The position numbers were made by a program, and so were the translations under genes. 64,000 nt of DNA from Marasmius tenuissimus. Its lineage: Eukaryota > Basidiomycota > Agaricomycetes > Agaricales > Marasmiaceae. The notes under the pieces are model-generated. The model saw only the letters and a list, made by a program, of their open reading frames with translations. It had not been told where the DNA came from and ran no database searches. The DNA lies in contig JAQOTA010000050.1 of the NCBI GenBank assembly GCA_029532415.1, forward strand, positions 4,712,001 to 4,776,000, in the 5' to 3' direction. This document shows positions 36,391 through 47,874 of this stretch, in pieces (positions within the stretch are counted from its first letter, which is position 1; each line of letters opens with the position of its first letter).

Positions 36391-37632
36391 GGTGTTTTTT
36401 GTTCAAGGTGGGTGCTGTACCGTCGTTTGGGCGCTCTAAATACCGTTTTGAGTCAAAACGTTGTGCTACGTCAAAGCTGTGCTGGAGGCACCGAGGCGGG
36501 GATACCGGCAATTACCGAGCGCCCAACCTGTCCACTCTTGCCATGCACTCATCATCGTGTATGCCCGCGAAGTGATATCGATTCGTACTGCCTTTTATTT
36601 TCCGTGACTCGCAATAAAATATTTGAAGCATACTCCACTCATAACTAGCTTGCTTCCTAGGGTAGTAAATTGATGCATTGGTCGGGGAATGTGCTGTCGG
36701 AACGTACTTGATACAAGGTGAATAAAGATTCGGTACTTGGCCATAGGACTCTCTTCCATATCTTCCTTATCATACTGTACTGTAGCCCTTCCAGTGACTT
36801 CTATGACGAGTGTGGACTGTAAAAGTGCTTCGCCACCGGAACCGTGAGCGGCCACAGCCATCGAAGAAAATTTCGAAGTCCGAATCGAATATCGATGAAT
36901 CTTTGCTCTGGACCACCACCATCCTCTCACCACAACCTTCAACGGTGCTTCCGACTCTCAATAATACCGCTCTCCCATCGTTCTGCCCGCACTTTTCGAC
37001 CGACATATGTTTCGCATGAAATCCGCGCAAACCGCTTGACATTGACAAGTCTGGAGAAGATGCGGGAGATAACTGGACGTCCTGACATATAGACTGTGCG
37101 GGTATACCATATGATGAGCGCGTCCACTTCAGTGCTAACTACATTCAGTTACTCCGCTTTGTAGATATTGTAACCATTCCCACTCAGAACTCCGTACTCG
37201 GACGAGCGTGACCCGTCATCCCACTACGCCAGCAAGCCTCTCGAACTGGTTTCGAGCTCTGGGTTTCTCGGTTTTCGGTTTCTGTGTTCCTCCTATCATT
37301 TGAAATACCAATCGCCACTCTTTGGACCTGCATGGTTTATCCTCGAGGCACATGATGGGACTGGTCGGCTTGGGAGATAAAGACGGTGAAATCATGGATG
37401 ATGGATAGGACACTGGAAAGAGCATGATGGAAACAATCACAAGCTTCGTAATCCCACTCGCGACAGTTACAGTTGGCTGAGAGAGCGGATCCTTCGAAGC
37501 CATATACGGTACGTGTACTGTAACCCAAGTGAGTTATATACCCCTGATTAGCACTTATAGTCCATTTAACTAACATAGCCCCCGATTCTCTCTTGTCAAG
37601 GGACCTCTACCTCCTACACCCCCCAGACCCGA
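36391..37632. other. Intergenic region between the two PARG-like genes
   Basis: About 1.2 kb containing both promoters. Minus-strand frames at 36595-36942, 36770-37048 and 37216-37503 are open and weakly protein-like (LLQSTLVIEVTGRATVQYD, YRIFIHLVSSTFRQHIPRP), but I recognise no family and cannot link them. A small unknown gene cannot be excluded. A possible TATA (gttatatac) lies about 95 bp before paralogue 2. Confidence 0.35.
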
Positions 37633-38615
37633 ATGCCGTTCATCTCCCGCAGACGTCGTGACTATATTGCCCGGGAAACAGTTCGACGGTCGTTAGGGCT
37701 GGTCTACGAGCACTCCAAAGACGGAGCCAGTGCATTCTCGACGTTCATCCCAGAGCAACTACCCCCTCTCGACCAGGTTGACTGTCCGGACCCTTTTGGT
37801 TGCCCTGTACCGGTGGAAGTGGTCAACGCGGATGCATTGGTCACCGCCAGGAAGATCATGAGTCTTGATGAGGAAGAGGCCAGTGGGAACGTTGCGGTTT
37901 TGAATCTTGCCAGCGATATCAGACCAGGTGGGCTGTGGCATGAGCACGACATGGAGATCCGACAGGTGTGCAAACATAGGCTTTGGGTGCTAGCTTTGTT
38001 TGGTCTGACCATCACATGCGTGTTGCTATAGGAAGATAGCCTCTGCTATTCCTCAACGCTATATATGACGCTAAAGGACAACTATTATCCCATACCTAAC
38101 GTCGGCTTTGGGTCAACTGCCGGGATCTTCTCACCGGGTGTAGTCATCTTCCGTGATCAACTTGACAACGCTTGTACAGACCTACCTGTTGAACAACGGC
38201 GTGTTGTCTCCGTCATATCAGTCGCTGCGCCACGGTGGCCAGCATTATCAGACGACGGCATGTCGCTGAGAAGAAGAACCGACCTGGAAGACCTGAGGGA
38301 GAAGATCCGATTGGTGTACAGGATGGCTGCGCATTATGGAAAGACTCACCTGGTACTCGGTACGTGTGATCCATTCTCAGTTTGTATTGTTCCCGCGGTA
38401 TTGATTCTTCGTGTTGCTGTGACTTAGGGGCTATGGGGTGCGGCAGTTATGGTTGTCCGCCGACACAGATTGCGAGCGAGATGCGAGACATCCTTCTGGA
38501 ACCCGAGTTTCGAGGGTGGTTCAAGAAGATTGTCTTTGCAGTCTTGAGCACCTCTCATTTAGGATCTGGAAACTATGAGATTTTCCGGGATGCATTCCAG
38601 GGTGTACGGATATGA
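37633..38615 (+). CDS. PARG-like macrodomain protein, paralogue 2 (altered catalytic signature)
   Basis: Paralogue of the previous gene, 282 residues. Exons are 37633-37965, 38032-38359 and 38428-38615. Intron positions and phases match paralogue 1, and the middle exon is 328 nt in both. Shared blocks include VEVVNADALVTARKIM, NVAVLNLASDIRPGGLW, SLCYSSTLYMTLKDNYYPIP, SPGVVIFRDQLDNAC, RLVYRMAAHYGK and GAMGCGSYGCPPTQIASEM. The signature motif is changed: GGG reads GGL, the spacer is 9 rather than 8 residues, and QEE reads QED, so the second, catalytic Glu is Asp. It may be a binding-only macrodomain or have altered chemistry. The rest of the fold looks fully maintained, so it is unlikely to be a decayed copy. 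Confidence 0.82.
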
Positions 38616-39025
38616 CGAGAGAGTTGGAGACTCAGAGGACGTTGTATCATTATCACCGCTGTCATGATCTGTTGACGTTTTGTATGTGTGGGTGTAGATT
38701 ACTAACTTATTTTTATTTTTTGTGGTTACTCAGATTATGGGAAGGATCTCAAGTTGCGTTCGCGGCAAACCCGATACCACTTGCATATTCTCTCCTCTCC
38801 CCTCCGTTCTCGCTTTCCTCCAAGTTCAGGCCTGACATGCTGTCTCGACCGACCTACCGGAGCGCTCATATACAACTGGATCGCACGTTCATATCTGTAT
38901 TCCTGTCAGATTACTCGTTTAGACAGGCACATCTGTCAAAGAGTCACCCCTACTTTTAACCGTGGGCATGGACATGGTATTTATCTAAAACAGTCCTTGC
39001 CAGTGTCTATCCCCCTTCTTCCATC
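38616..39025. promoter_or_regulatory. Upstream region of the ZZ-finger gene
   Basis: 410 bp between two plus-strand genes, with pyrimidine-rich runs (ctctcctctcccctcc near 38790). Nothing else is recognised. Confidence 0.4.
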
Positions 39026-40456
39026 ATGGCTCCCATGACATATAGATGCGATTCTTGCTCTCAACAGATACTTTCAACCAATCCTCGAGCTCACTGTTTG
39101 GTGTGCGATGATTACGATCTTTGTGCAAACTGCACACTTGGAGAACGATTCTCGGGGACGCATACATTGGAACACGGAGTCAGCGTGTTCAAGCAGAGTG
39201 GAGGGGGAGATGAGCGGCCGTTATTAGCGGAAAGGGCATCATTGACCTTCGACCAAGGATATGCAGCATCCTCGTCTGCCATATCATCATCGCCAACCTC
39301 TGCTTCACGCCCGACGCTCAATCCGCCTCCCTTACCCCGACGGCGATCGGCTATTATCACTCCCCCAGTGACCTCCCGACCACCACCTCTTCCACCAAGG
39401 CAAGCAAGTGGTTCATCCCGAAACTCGTTGCCACCCTCACCGCGGCCAAGCAACAATTCCGATGCGAGTGCTAATCCGTCACCGTCCTCTTCGACCCACA
39501 CTTCGCCCCAAGTTCCCGCCCCGCGTTCACCTCCCCACCCCCACCCAACTCACTCTTATACCATGCCAACCCCACCGCCATCCCAGCCTAGACCCGCTCC
39601 GCGACGTGAGGCAACATTATTACCAACATTCGAACAGGCAGCGACATCGTGGGGACCGTTTTTCAACGACGATATGACACCGACCGCGGTTTTCAGCGAA
39701 TTGATGGACGACTTATTCACGTACTTGGATTCCAGGGATACCGGGTATCTATTGCCTGAGGTATATTCCAAGTTCCTCGATGATCAAGGTTACTTGAAGC
39801 ACGAGAATGCTTGTACGTTTCTATATTTGTTTTCGTATCCAGCTCCTCATTCGATCTCGGATCGTTCCACAGGGAAAAACGCACTTGAACCTCAACCAAT
39901 GCTCGGAATTCCACAAGAATATATGGCAGATAAAGCACTCAAAAACGCCTATGATCTCTTCTCCATCGACCATATCATCAAAGAACGTCCGAAGGAGACC
40001 ACGACGACTTGTGTCAACCCGCTTGCTGCCCAATTCCAAGGGCTCGGTCTCAACTACGACCCATCCCCTTCTCCGGCGGCATCCATGGTCGGTTCGAACG
40101 GGCTCATGCCGCTCCTGACGCGTAAAGGATTCATAGATATCACTTCCGTCGAGGTGCTGTGTGATCCTTCAAAAGAGTGGGGGAACCTGCGCAGGGTGGT
40201 AAAACTCTATTCGAATGCTGCCGACGCTGGACCGATGACAAAGTATCAGGAGCGCGCTGAATTACCGAGGATCGTGTTGCCTGAGATGCCTGATTCGAGG
40301 ATGCTGGACAGGGTGAAGAGGGTCACGCAGTTTGCGAACGCAAAGGCCAAGAACGAGCTTGATGCGGCGCGTACTATGACGAGTCTTATGGCGCAGGGGA
40401 GACAAAATGCGGTGGAGTTGATTGGGGATTATCGCTATGAGTACAGATATTATTAA
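39026..40456 (+). CDS. ZZ-type zinc-finger protein with disordered Pro/Ser linker
   Basis: The start MAPMTYRCDSCSQQ opens directly into a ZZ zinc finger: CDSC, then CLVCDDYDLCANC and a His-containing end (HTLEHGVSVF). ZZ fingers usually bind histone tails or N-terminal peptides. Residues of about 70-190 are Pro/Ser-rich and disordered. The C-terminal half is a conserved fungal domain I cannot name (FSELMDDLFTYLDSRDTGYL, PMLGIPQEYMADKALKNAY, GFIDITSVEVLCDPSKEWGN, LDRVKRVTQFANAKAKNEL). A 60-nt intron (39813-39872, gtacgt to cacag) was placed because its in-frame translation is hydrophobic and unlike its surroundings; the unspliced frame is also open, so retention would insert 20 residues. Confidence 0.8.
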   Translation: MAPMTYRCDSCSQQILSTNPRAHCLVCDDYDLCANCTLGERFSGTHTLEHGVSVFKQSGGGDERPLLAERASLTFDQGYAASSSAISSSPTSASRPTLNPPPLPRRRSAIITPPVTSRPPPLPPRQASGSSRNSLPPSPRPSNNSDASANPSPSSSTHTSPQVPAPRSPPHPHPTHSYTMPTPPPSQPRPAPRREATLLPTFEQAATSWGPFFNDDMTPTAVFSELMDDLFTYLDSRDTGYLLPEVYSKFLDDQGYLKHENACTFLYLFSYPAPHSISDRSTGKNALEPQPMLGIPQEYMADKALKNAYDLFSIDHIIKERPKETTTTCVNPLAAQFQGLGLNYDPSPSPAASMVGSNGLMPLLTRKGFIDITSVEVLCDPSKEWGNLRRVVKLYSNAADAGPMTKYQERAELPRIVLPEMPDSRMLDRVKRVTQFANAKAKNELDAARTMTSLMAQGRQNAVELIGDYRYEYRYY

Positions 40457-40756
40457 TGCAAGGATGGGGTTTCTAAATTGTTGTATGTATCGATAGAAAG
40501 GACGTTTCTCCTGCTCAGTCATCCTCATAGTTAGTGTGTAGTGAAGCCGAAATGCGGTCCGAAGTCCTTGATTTAGACCACAACCACCAACACCATCTCC
40601 CATGACAATTTCTATCTCCTTTCGTTTCTTCTAAATACCAAGAGATACCTCATGGAGGCTTCAAAATGGCTAACTCCGATAGATTGAAGAACCCACAATT
40701 CAGTATGGGAGGTTGATAAGGTCAACGGCGCCTGCTGATCGCCACTCTCTGCCACG
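40457..40756. other. Spacer between ZZ-finger and GNAT genes
   Basis: 300 bp holding the ZZ gene's 3' UTR and the GNAT promoter. No features are seen. Confidence 0.4.
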
Positions 40757-41808
40757 ATGACCAAGGTTTCCTACACCCTGGTTGAACTCGACAAACCGAC
40801 TGGTAACTCTCAGACTGCTGAATACCTCACTGATTCATGTTGCACTGATTCACCCTATCTCAGATGAGCAACTCAATGAACTCGCGTCTCTCCTCCAAAC
40901 GGCATTCCATTCCGAGGATGGTGCGTACGTACATAATCTCTCTACAGTTCTAGTGCTGACTGGTTTCGTACGACCCTCAGACCGCAGTGTGATCGCAACT
41001 TTAGCAGGTGGCCCCGGGAAGGAAGGGAAGTTTCACAGATCTGTCATAGCGGCTGGAAGAATTGTAGTTGCGATGAAAGACGAGAGTAATCAGATCATCG
41101 GATGCGCTATTTGGTACAAGCCCAAAGAAAACGAGGAACAAGTGAACGAGGGGTGTGTCCAAACCTTGAGCTTGAATTCCAACTTTGCTTTTCATCACCG
41201 TATTTCCAAAGACTAACTCCATGCAGTTTAGAACCCGATCCCCACGACACGCCATGGCCCGATCTAGTGAAATGGAAAGAGAGTGCGGTAAACTATCTAC
41301 ATTTTTCCCGTGGTGTCAGAATATTCAGCTCACTCTCCGACACAGGCAAACCTACTGAAAGAGAAGGAGTCGATCGGTCCAAACGTGAAACAGATCTCCG
41401 ATGACCGCGTTGTGAACTGAACATACATATTTTCTAGGGTGACCGCGTTGTCCCTTGGTATCTCAACATGATCGCTGTCCACCCGGAATACCAAGGTCTC
41501 GGTATCGGCAGGGCCCTTATTGAAGATGCTCGGAGAAAGGTGAGGATATCTCACGGCGTTGAGTAGATATCGCGTCGAGGAATTCATGATAGGCCTCACA
41601 GTCCAACGGAGCCGAAATCTCCCTGCATGCCTCCAATGAGCAGAATGTATGGGGACCAGATCAACCGTAACTTGTTTGAATGTTGCTCATCCGCCTCTTG
41701 TAGGTCCGGTTCTACAACAAGCTTGGCTTTACATTGATAGAGAAAACGCATATTCGAGGGCCTTACGGGGATTTCACTTATCATCTCCTTGTAATCCCTT
41801 CAGCCTGA
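40757..41808 (+). CDS. GNAT-family N-acetyltransferase
   Basis: Acetyl-CoA-dependent acetyltransferase of unknown substrate. The start MTKVSYTLVELDKPT is followed by DEQLNELASLLQTAF, AAGRIVVAMKDESNQIIGCA (beta strands) and WYKPKENEEQ, then GLEPDPHDTPWPDLVKWKES, ANLLKEKESIGPN, GDRVVPWYLNMIAVHPEYQG, LGIGRALIEDARRK (motif A, QGLGIG binds CoA pyrophosphate), NGAEISLHASNEQN and VRFYNKLGFTLIEKTHIRG. At least six short introns are needed. Notable ones remove 41286-41343 (58 nt) and a 59-nt segment ending at 41438, judged by frame continuity. The gene ends HLLVIPSA at 41808. It resembles the many fungal GNATs adjacent to metabolic genes, without a clear specificity. Confidence 0.82.
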
Positions 41809-42039
41809 ATTTCAGGAGGTTAAGCAGACGGCGCTCCATAATTTGCGACTTGAAAACGGCTAACAGAGATCATCGACAAACTTTTCAGTGACAAGTCCTC
41901 TGATTTACTTCGATCAAAATGCATATTTTTCACTCGGCGCATCTAAACAAATCTGGCATCATCCATCATGCCCAGCCGTCGACGTGCACATTGATGACCG
42001 TCTCTTTTGATCGTTCTACAGTGACAACACACTCCTGCA

Positions 42040-42046
42040 TATATAA
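42040..42046 (+). promoter_or_regulatory. TATA box of aspartic peptidase gene
   Basis: tatataa in the context ctgcatatataagtgg lies 57 bp before the ATG at 42097, a typical core-promoter spacing. Confidence 0.65.
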
Positions 42047-42096
42047 GTGGCGAGGGCAATGATTTGAACCGGTAGGCTTGGACCTCCCCCCCATTC

Positions 42097-43972
42097 ATGA
42101 CAATGTCGCTCTCGAACACTCTTTTCCGTTCTCTTCTCTTTCTCGTCTTATCCTCAGTGACATTGGCAGAGATAATTCCTCTGGTAGGAAGATCTCCAGT
42201 CTACGCAACTCACTCTAGAAGACAACTTTTGGAAGGAAGGGCTTTTGGCAATGGTAGTGTTGCAGTGTTCAATCAGGGAAACTTGCAGTATTCCTGTAAT
42301 CTGACGATTGGAGGTCGCGAGTATAATGTGATTGTCGACACTGGCAGGTACGTGGCGACTTTGCCTTTTTTTCATGAAATGCAGTTTCATACTCATGCAT
42401 CTCCCTCTCACGTAGTAACGATCTCTGGGTGATGGGGTTAGTGGGTTTCTCGGGCTCGGTTGGTATCGAACTGTTTCCTTATGCTGGTCCAATAGCACAC
42501 CACCAACCACCGAGACGACCGGGATTTCTGCGAGTCTTGCGTACAGCCGAGGCGTCGTGAATGGTGGAATCAACACTGCAGACATCGCATTCGATAACTT
42601 CAAGGTTACCAAGCAAGCTTACCGTGCGCGCCCTTGTTTCACTCAAGATTGATTCCCGTCGCTAACTCTCGGAATCTGTAGTCCTCGCAAGTCAGTCCAG
42701 AGATGTTGGCATCACAAACGGAAACGGGATACTGGGCATCGGTCCCAGTAACTCATCCAACATCCTCAACAAATTGAAGGACTCGAGAAACACGACCGTG
42801 GATGGACTACCGTTGATGGATCGTATCTTTCGACAGAACATGAATACTCCGAATTTCATGACACTTCTTCTTTCGCGATCTCAAGATGAGACGGTGTCGA
42901 GGGTTCCACTACTTGATAATCACCCTGGGCTTTTGACTATCGGAGAAACCGTCCCCGAGTACAAGGAAATCCGGAATATGCCAAAGTTGAACGGCAAGGG
43001 GTCCTTTCCGTGATCATTGTCGATACATCCGCTGATCTTCATCAAAACCCAACAGTTCCTATTGACCCACTCGGCCAGCAGCACTGGCAAACGCTGCTCG
43101 ACTCAAACGGTATAATCGGGCCTGATGGCAAGCCAATCCAAACTACGACCGGTGTTCCTGAACCTCGAGAAGGAAAAGCAGACCAACTTCATGTCGTGTT
43201 CGATTCAGGTTTTTCGATCCCCCAGGTTCGTGGCATATCCTCTTGTCACCTATAGCACTCATTTTGTTCGCTCCAGCTTCCGAAACCCATTCTTGACTCT
43301 ATTTACGGCAGAGTTCCAGGAGCAAAGTATATTGACACGGAAGGACTCTACAGTCTCCCGTGTGAATACGAACTGAACGTCACCTTCTTGTTGGGAGGCA
43401 AAGAGTATCCAATCGCCCCGCTTGACCTGTCTATCAACGCGACACTAGATGACGGTACCAAGGGATGTTTCTCCCATGTAAGTCGTCTGTTTTGGTCTCG
43501 CGAGACGTCTGGTCCGTTAACCCCCCATGCCCCACAGTTCCAAAAGGCACCGGACAACATCAGGGACCTTGGCTCATTAGATGCGATATTGGGAATGGCT
43601 TTTTGTGAGTAAACGAGCTTGTCCAATTGAGTATTATTTCCCGACCTTTGCTCCCAAGTGAGAAATACCTACATGCTCATCGACTTTGGCAACTTCGTCG
43701 GCGGATCTGGAGCTAACGTCGCTGACCCTTACATCCAACTGCTATCGACTGTCGACAAGACGGCTGCGCATCGCGATTTTGTCAATGCTCGCCTTGGAGG
43801 TGTCGATACCACTGGTTCCCAGGCTCCGTTAACTGGCTCCTCCTCAACTGATGGTAGCAACAATGGCAATGGCAAACAAGACGACAAGAACGGTGCAGGA
43901 AAGGTAGTCGGATTCGGGACCTCGTGGGCGTTCTTAATTTTCGTGGTTTTGGGCATTGTAGTAGGAAACTAA
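42097..43972 (+). CDS. Pepsin-like aspartic peptidase (A1), secreted and C-terminally anchored
   Basis: Secreted acid protease. The signal peptide is MSLSNTLFRSLLFLVLSSVTLA (first ATG two codons earlier). The catalytic motif DTGSNDLWVMG is assembled across an intron at about 42349-42417. The second half has the other active-site Asp in VVFDSGFSIPQV near 43200, an atypical DSG-F where DTG-T/S is usual. Further family-like blocks are GILGIGPSNSSNILNKL, LLTIGETVPEYKEI, LSINATLDDGTKGCFSH and DAILGMAFLRNTYMLIDFGN. The C-terminus is Ser/Gly/Asn-rich and ends in a hydrophobic helix (FGTSWAFLIFVVLGIVVG), suggesting a GPI or membrane anchor. Several introns were inferred. Confidence 0.85.
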
Positions 43973-44749
43973 AAGAATTAAGTATTGCGGTGAAAAACAA
44001 AGATATCCTCGGCAATTGCATTCGACCGTAAGCCACGAACTAGAAGATTCAAGTTGAATAACATCATCATGGGGCCATACAGGTGTCAGAATCTGGAAAC
44101 GCGCTTCTTGGGGGTGACACCGAGAACTAACAGCCAGGTCCGGGGATTCTGAAAGCTATTGATCACCACTTTTCCCAACCGATTTGGGTTTGTACTTGAA
44201 GAAAACTTTTATCTGTCGATTGGCAATGGTTGGCGCAAAAGGACGGAAGCTAAGGCCTCAGGCCCGAGGGAACACAGCGAGTCCCAACAGGCATCGATAT
44301 GCTCCTAGAAGTTGTGATGCAATTATTCCGTGGCAGGGTCTCGATATACTCAACCAAATGTGAAGATGAGCTTCGATAGGCTGGGAGAGGTCCTGGGAAG
44401 TGAGGGGAAATGCCATCTCGAGACGCGAGGGGCCGCGGGAGAACCCAGTTCCAACCCACCCCCCTCCAGCTCGTTCCTATTCCGACGGGTAGCTCTGACG
44501 GCAGAGAGCTTGAGATCGGCTCAGAACGCCCTTCTCTGATTTGAAGTTCCTGAGTGCAGTGATAGAACAGAAAAGAACTGATGCTGATGCAACAGACGCC
44601 TGAACGGCAGAACGACGTGGGAACCTTCCTAATTGAGATCATAATCTGCTCACGTGAGAGGCGCGATGTGGCAGTTGTTTTGACGTGTTTTCCGATGCAC
44701 GCTTGAGTGTCGAGTTTGCTTCGAAGAGCAAACAGGCCGCTGAACGGCC
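43973..44749. other. Intergenic region
   Basis: About 780 bp. A minus-strand frame spanning 44250-44789 is open for 179 codons but overlaps the start of the next gene and shows no domain or signal, so it was not called. Confidence 0.4.
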
Positions 44750-47700
44750 ATGGCTCTGTCTCAAGAGAGTTCAACTTCCAGTCTGGCACTGTCTGACATT
44801 ATTCATACTAGTACCCTCTCTCCAGGACCTCCCACCGCACTCAAACCTCGAGCCTCGGAAGCAACACGAAGTGTTCAATCGTCCTCGGAGAGATCTGGTT
44901 CCCCAGAGCCACTTCAAGAAGAGGAGTTGAACAGTTATCGTAATAGGATACGTGAAATGGGACTTTTGTCTGGGGCTAGTGATATGGTGTCTCCTCGGGA
45001 GAAGGAGCTGTCGGAAATGGTGCGCTTTCATTCGATAGAATGTTTGATGTTGCAAGTGACGCCGATCTGGGCTCACAGGTTTTGAGGCTGATTGAAGCGC
45101 CGAGAGCTGACTCTACTCAGCTCGAAAGACAAGCAACATTGATATCGCAACTGACGGCGCAACGGGACTTCTTGACACAAATCATTGCGGACGAGAGGGC
45201 ACGGATGGAATCTGAGAGAGACGGGTGGGAGAGGGCTGCAGAAGCTCTCATTGCACAACACCAGCGAAGTGGGAAGAATGTTTACCCCTCGAGGCAGGAT
45301 GTGAGTTCTCCTTTCTTCATTGATCGAATCGACGTGACTTTTTGGGGTTGTGCAGGAGCTGGAACGTCAATGCTTGCTTTACGTGCAGGATAATGCGGAA
45401 CTTCGAAGTAGAGTGAGTACCACGCTACTTTAACTTTAGATGTCGCGAATAACCTGGCCCTGTGTCATCACAGGAGCACGAAACACGCGCGCGGCTATCA
45501 GCTCTTGAAGGCGAACTCTACCGACTGAAGCCGATGCTCATTATGCATCCTCAACCTTCATACAACGCCCTTGCCCCAAATTCCTCCTTCCTGGGAGCAC
45601 TACCGTATCCTTCTGCGACGGGTGCAGTTGCCCTGAAGGAGTCGCGGGACAAGACAGCCAAGAAGAGAAAGCGAAATAAGGAAGCGAAAGCAGCGAGGGC
45701 TGAGGAAGCGAGTGACGGTAATACTACACTAGGCATTAGCGCCAGTGATGGACCTGGGACAGACAGTGCAAGTCAACTGCCTGCTCCGGGGCCCTCTTCT
45801 GTTGCGCCTACCAGTACTATACCCCAGTCGGGATCGAGTCTTTTCCAGGATACCCAACGGTCGTCCGCTCCATCCATATACCAGCATTTACTTCGCAAGC
45901 CTTCCAATCAACCAGACGGATCCACCAGCACCTCAAACGCTCAGAAGTCGAAGCGTTCCAAATCCCCAAAGCGGTACACTACCATCACCTCCGATGCGCG
46001 GTCGGAGCACTTTCTTCTTGCCGCTCGTAGACTTGGTCGCGAAAGGGCTAACGTCGTTTCTGGCCTGATCAACGCGAAGACAGAACGCGACCAGGAGAAA
46101 CATAAGCAAGCTAAAGAGGAGATGGAGCGGGAGAGGCAAGCGGCGGGTTTCACCGGCTACTATCGGAACCCACAGTCTATCCCCAGCACTGGAAGGAAAG
46201 GAAAAGGAAAAGCACCATCTACATCTACCCCTGCTAGGGCGGGACCGGTCTCATATGTCATTCCTGATCCTACGACTCCCACCCCTGGTGCTCGTGGTAG
46301 CCCTTCAACGCCAAAGAGGGCATCCATAGGCTCTTTGCCGAGCGTCCAGCTCTTCCAGCATCCGGGGAACGCTCATGCTTATATGTTTGTCCCAAACACC
46401 GGTATAATTGGGTACCCGCACATGCAGACACCACCTGGAGCGGTTAGGATACCCACTGTCGTCAATCCCATGAATCAGCCATCGGTCACGTCCACGGGAT
46501 CTGCACACAAACCCTCAGTTCCTCCTTCACCGTCCCCTGCTTCGACTTCTGCTCCTCCGCCCCCTGCTGGGACAACTCGAACTTCCTCTCCACAAGCTCG
46601 GGAATCTGTTCCATCCCGACGACAAAATCGGAAGAATCTGGAACACGATTCCTCGTCTAATTCACTTGCGGCTGCTATCAACCAATCGATGGATACCAAT
46701 GGTAGTAGCGGCCCCTCCCAAGCGAAGACTCCCCTTGCTTCCTTGCTGAGTGCCGCGCAGAGTATGATGGAGCAAGGTGGAGGAGCTGGGTCTTCCAAGG
46801 ATAAGGATCAGCCGAACGGTAAAGGCGGGAAGAGGAAAGCTTCAGGCACGACCAGCCAGCCTGAAAGTCCGAATTCAAAGAGGAGGAGGGTGAATTCCTC
46901 GAGTGGAGCCGCCGCGAGTGGTAGCGCTCGGAATTCGGGGAAAAGGGTTCGGAGTGCATTGGATGTCCTGGCTGATCAGGCTGCAGCGCACAATCAGGAT
47001 GATCAAGCAGGTACTGGCAAGGGGAGGGCCAAGGCCAAGGCGAAATCGGCAGAAGCCGACGCGTCAGCAGACACAGAGGATGCTTCAGCAACAAAGGAAG
47101 GTTCACCTCCGGCGAGAAGGTCATCACGGTCGAATAGAGGGAAGAGAAAGGAAGCATTGGCCAATGCTGCTGCTCCTAGGATGATATCTCCCGCGATTAG
47201 CCAGAGAGAATCGACGCCTCGGATGATTGCTCCACCAGACCGTCAGCGCAATACAGTATCGTCTATCACCGGCCTGTTACCTCCTCCCATTATCACACCG
47301 ACGGGTTCTTCCGCCCCTGCTCCTCCAGTTTTGACCAAGGACGACCCAGCCGACCCTTTGGATGTTGACCAAGTTGGGGATATTGTGACCCCCCATGTTG
47401 CTAACGACGGAGGTTCGCTTAACGGGAATGAGCAGGAGGAGCTGTCGCCTTCAGGGACTGTCAATGGTCACCGAGAAGATGTTTCTATGGCTTCCCCTAG
47501 GGCACCTCAGAGTCCCATTCCTGCGACGGATCACGCGAAGGAGCCGGAAGCTCCAAGCCAGACAACCGAGAACACCACCCGGCGTCCTTTGCCTAAGGAA
47601 CCTCCCATACACACTATCCTTGAACCGACATCGAAAGATAAACGATCATCAGACGTAGACGGTGATATTGATGCGGATGGGGACGCAGATCCAGACGTTG

Positions 47701-47762
47701 AGATGGAGACGAAGGACCCTGTCGTCGTTATTTCTAGCGCTGCCTCATCTAATAAGACCTGA
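44750..47762 (+). CDS. Large disordered coiled-coil protein, probably nuclear, function unknown
   Basis: I do not recognise a family. The start MALSQESSTSSLALSDIIHT is followed by a Ser/Pro-rich segment and a predicted coiled coil spread over three small exons (LEEELNSYRNRIREMGLLSG-like, then LERQATLISQLTAQRDFLTQ, then ELERQCLLYVQDNAELRSR and EHETRARLSALEGELYRLK). The big last exon (from about 45472) begins with that coiled coil and a basic patch (KTAKKRKRNKEAKAARAEE). It has one more helix-rich block, RSEHFLLAARRLGRERANVV, and then about 500 residues of low-complexity Ser/Pro/Gly sequence with basic nuclear-localisation-like motifs (NSKRRRVNS, GKRKEAL). It ends in an acidic Asp-rich tail (DVDGDIDADGDADPDVEMET). 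The layout suggests a transcription or chromatin regulator, but that is inference. Confidence 0.7.
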
Positions 47763-47874
47763 TTGTATCTGTACCTTCTGCAACATCATATTGTTATACC
47801 TTCCGCATATCATCACTGTATAGTTACCATAACTTTTATGTATCTGCCTGCTTTATAGTTTTCTTGGCTTCGGA

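Noticed and set aside
44250..44789. Minus-strand frame of 179 codons
   Set aside because: Overlaps the first exon of the next gene, has no domain, signal or splice evidence.
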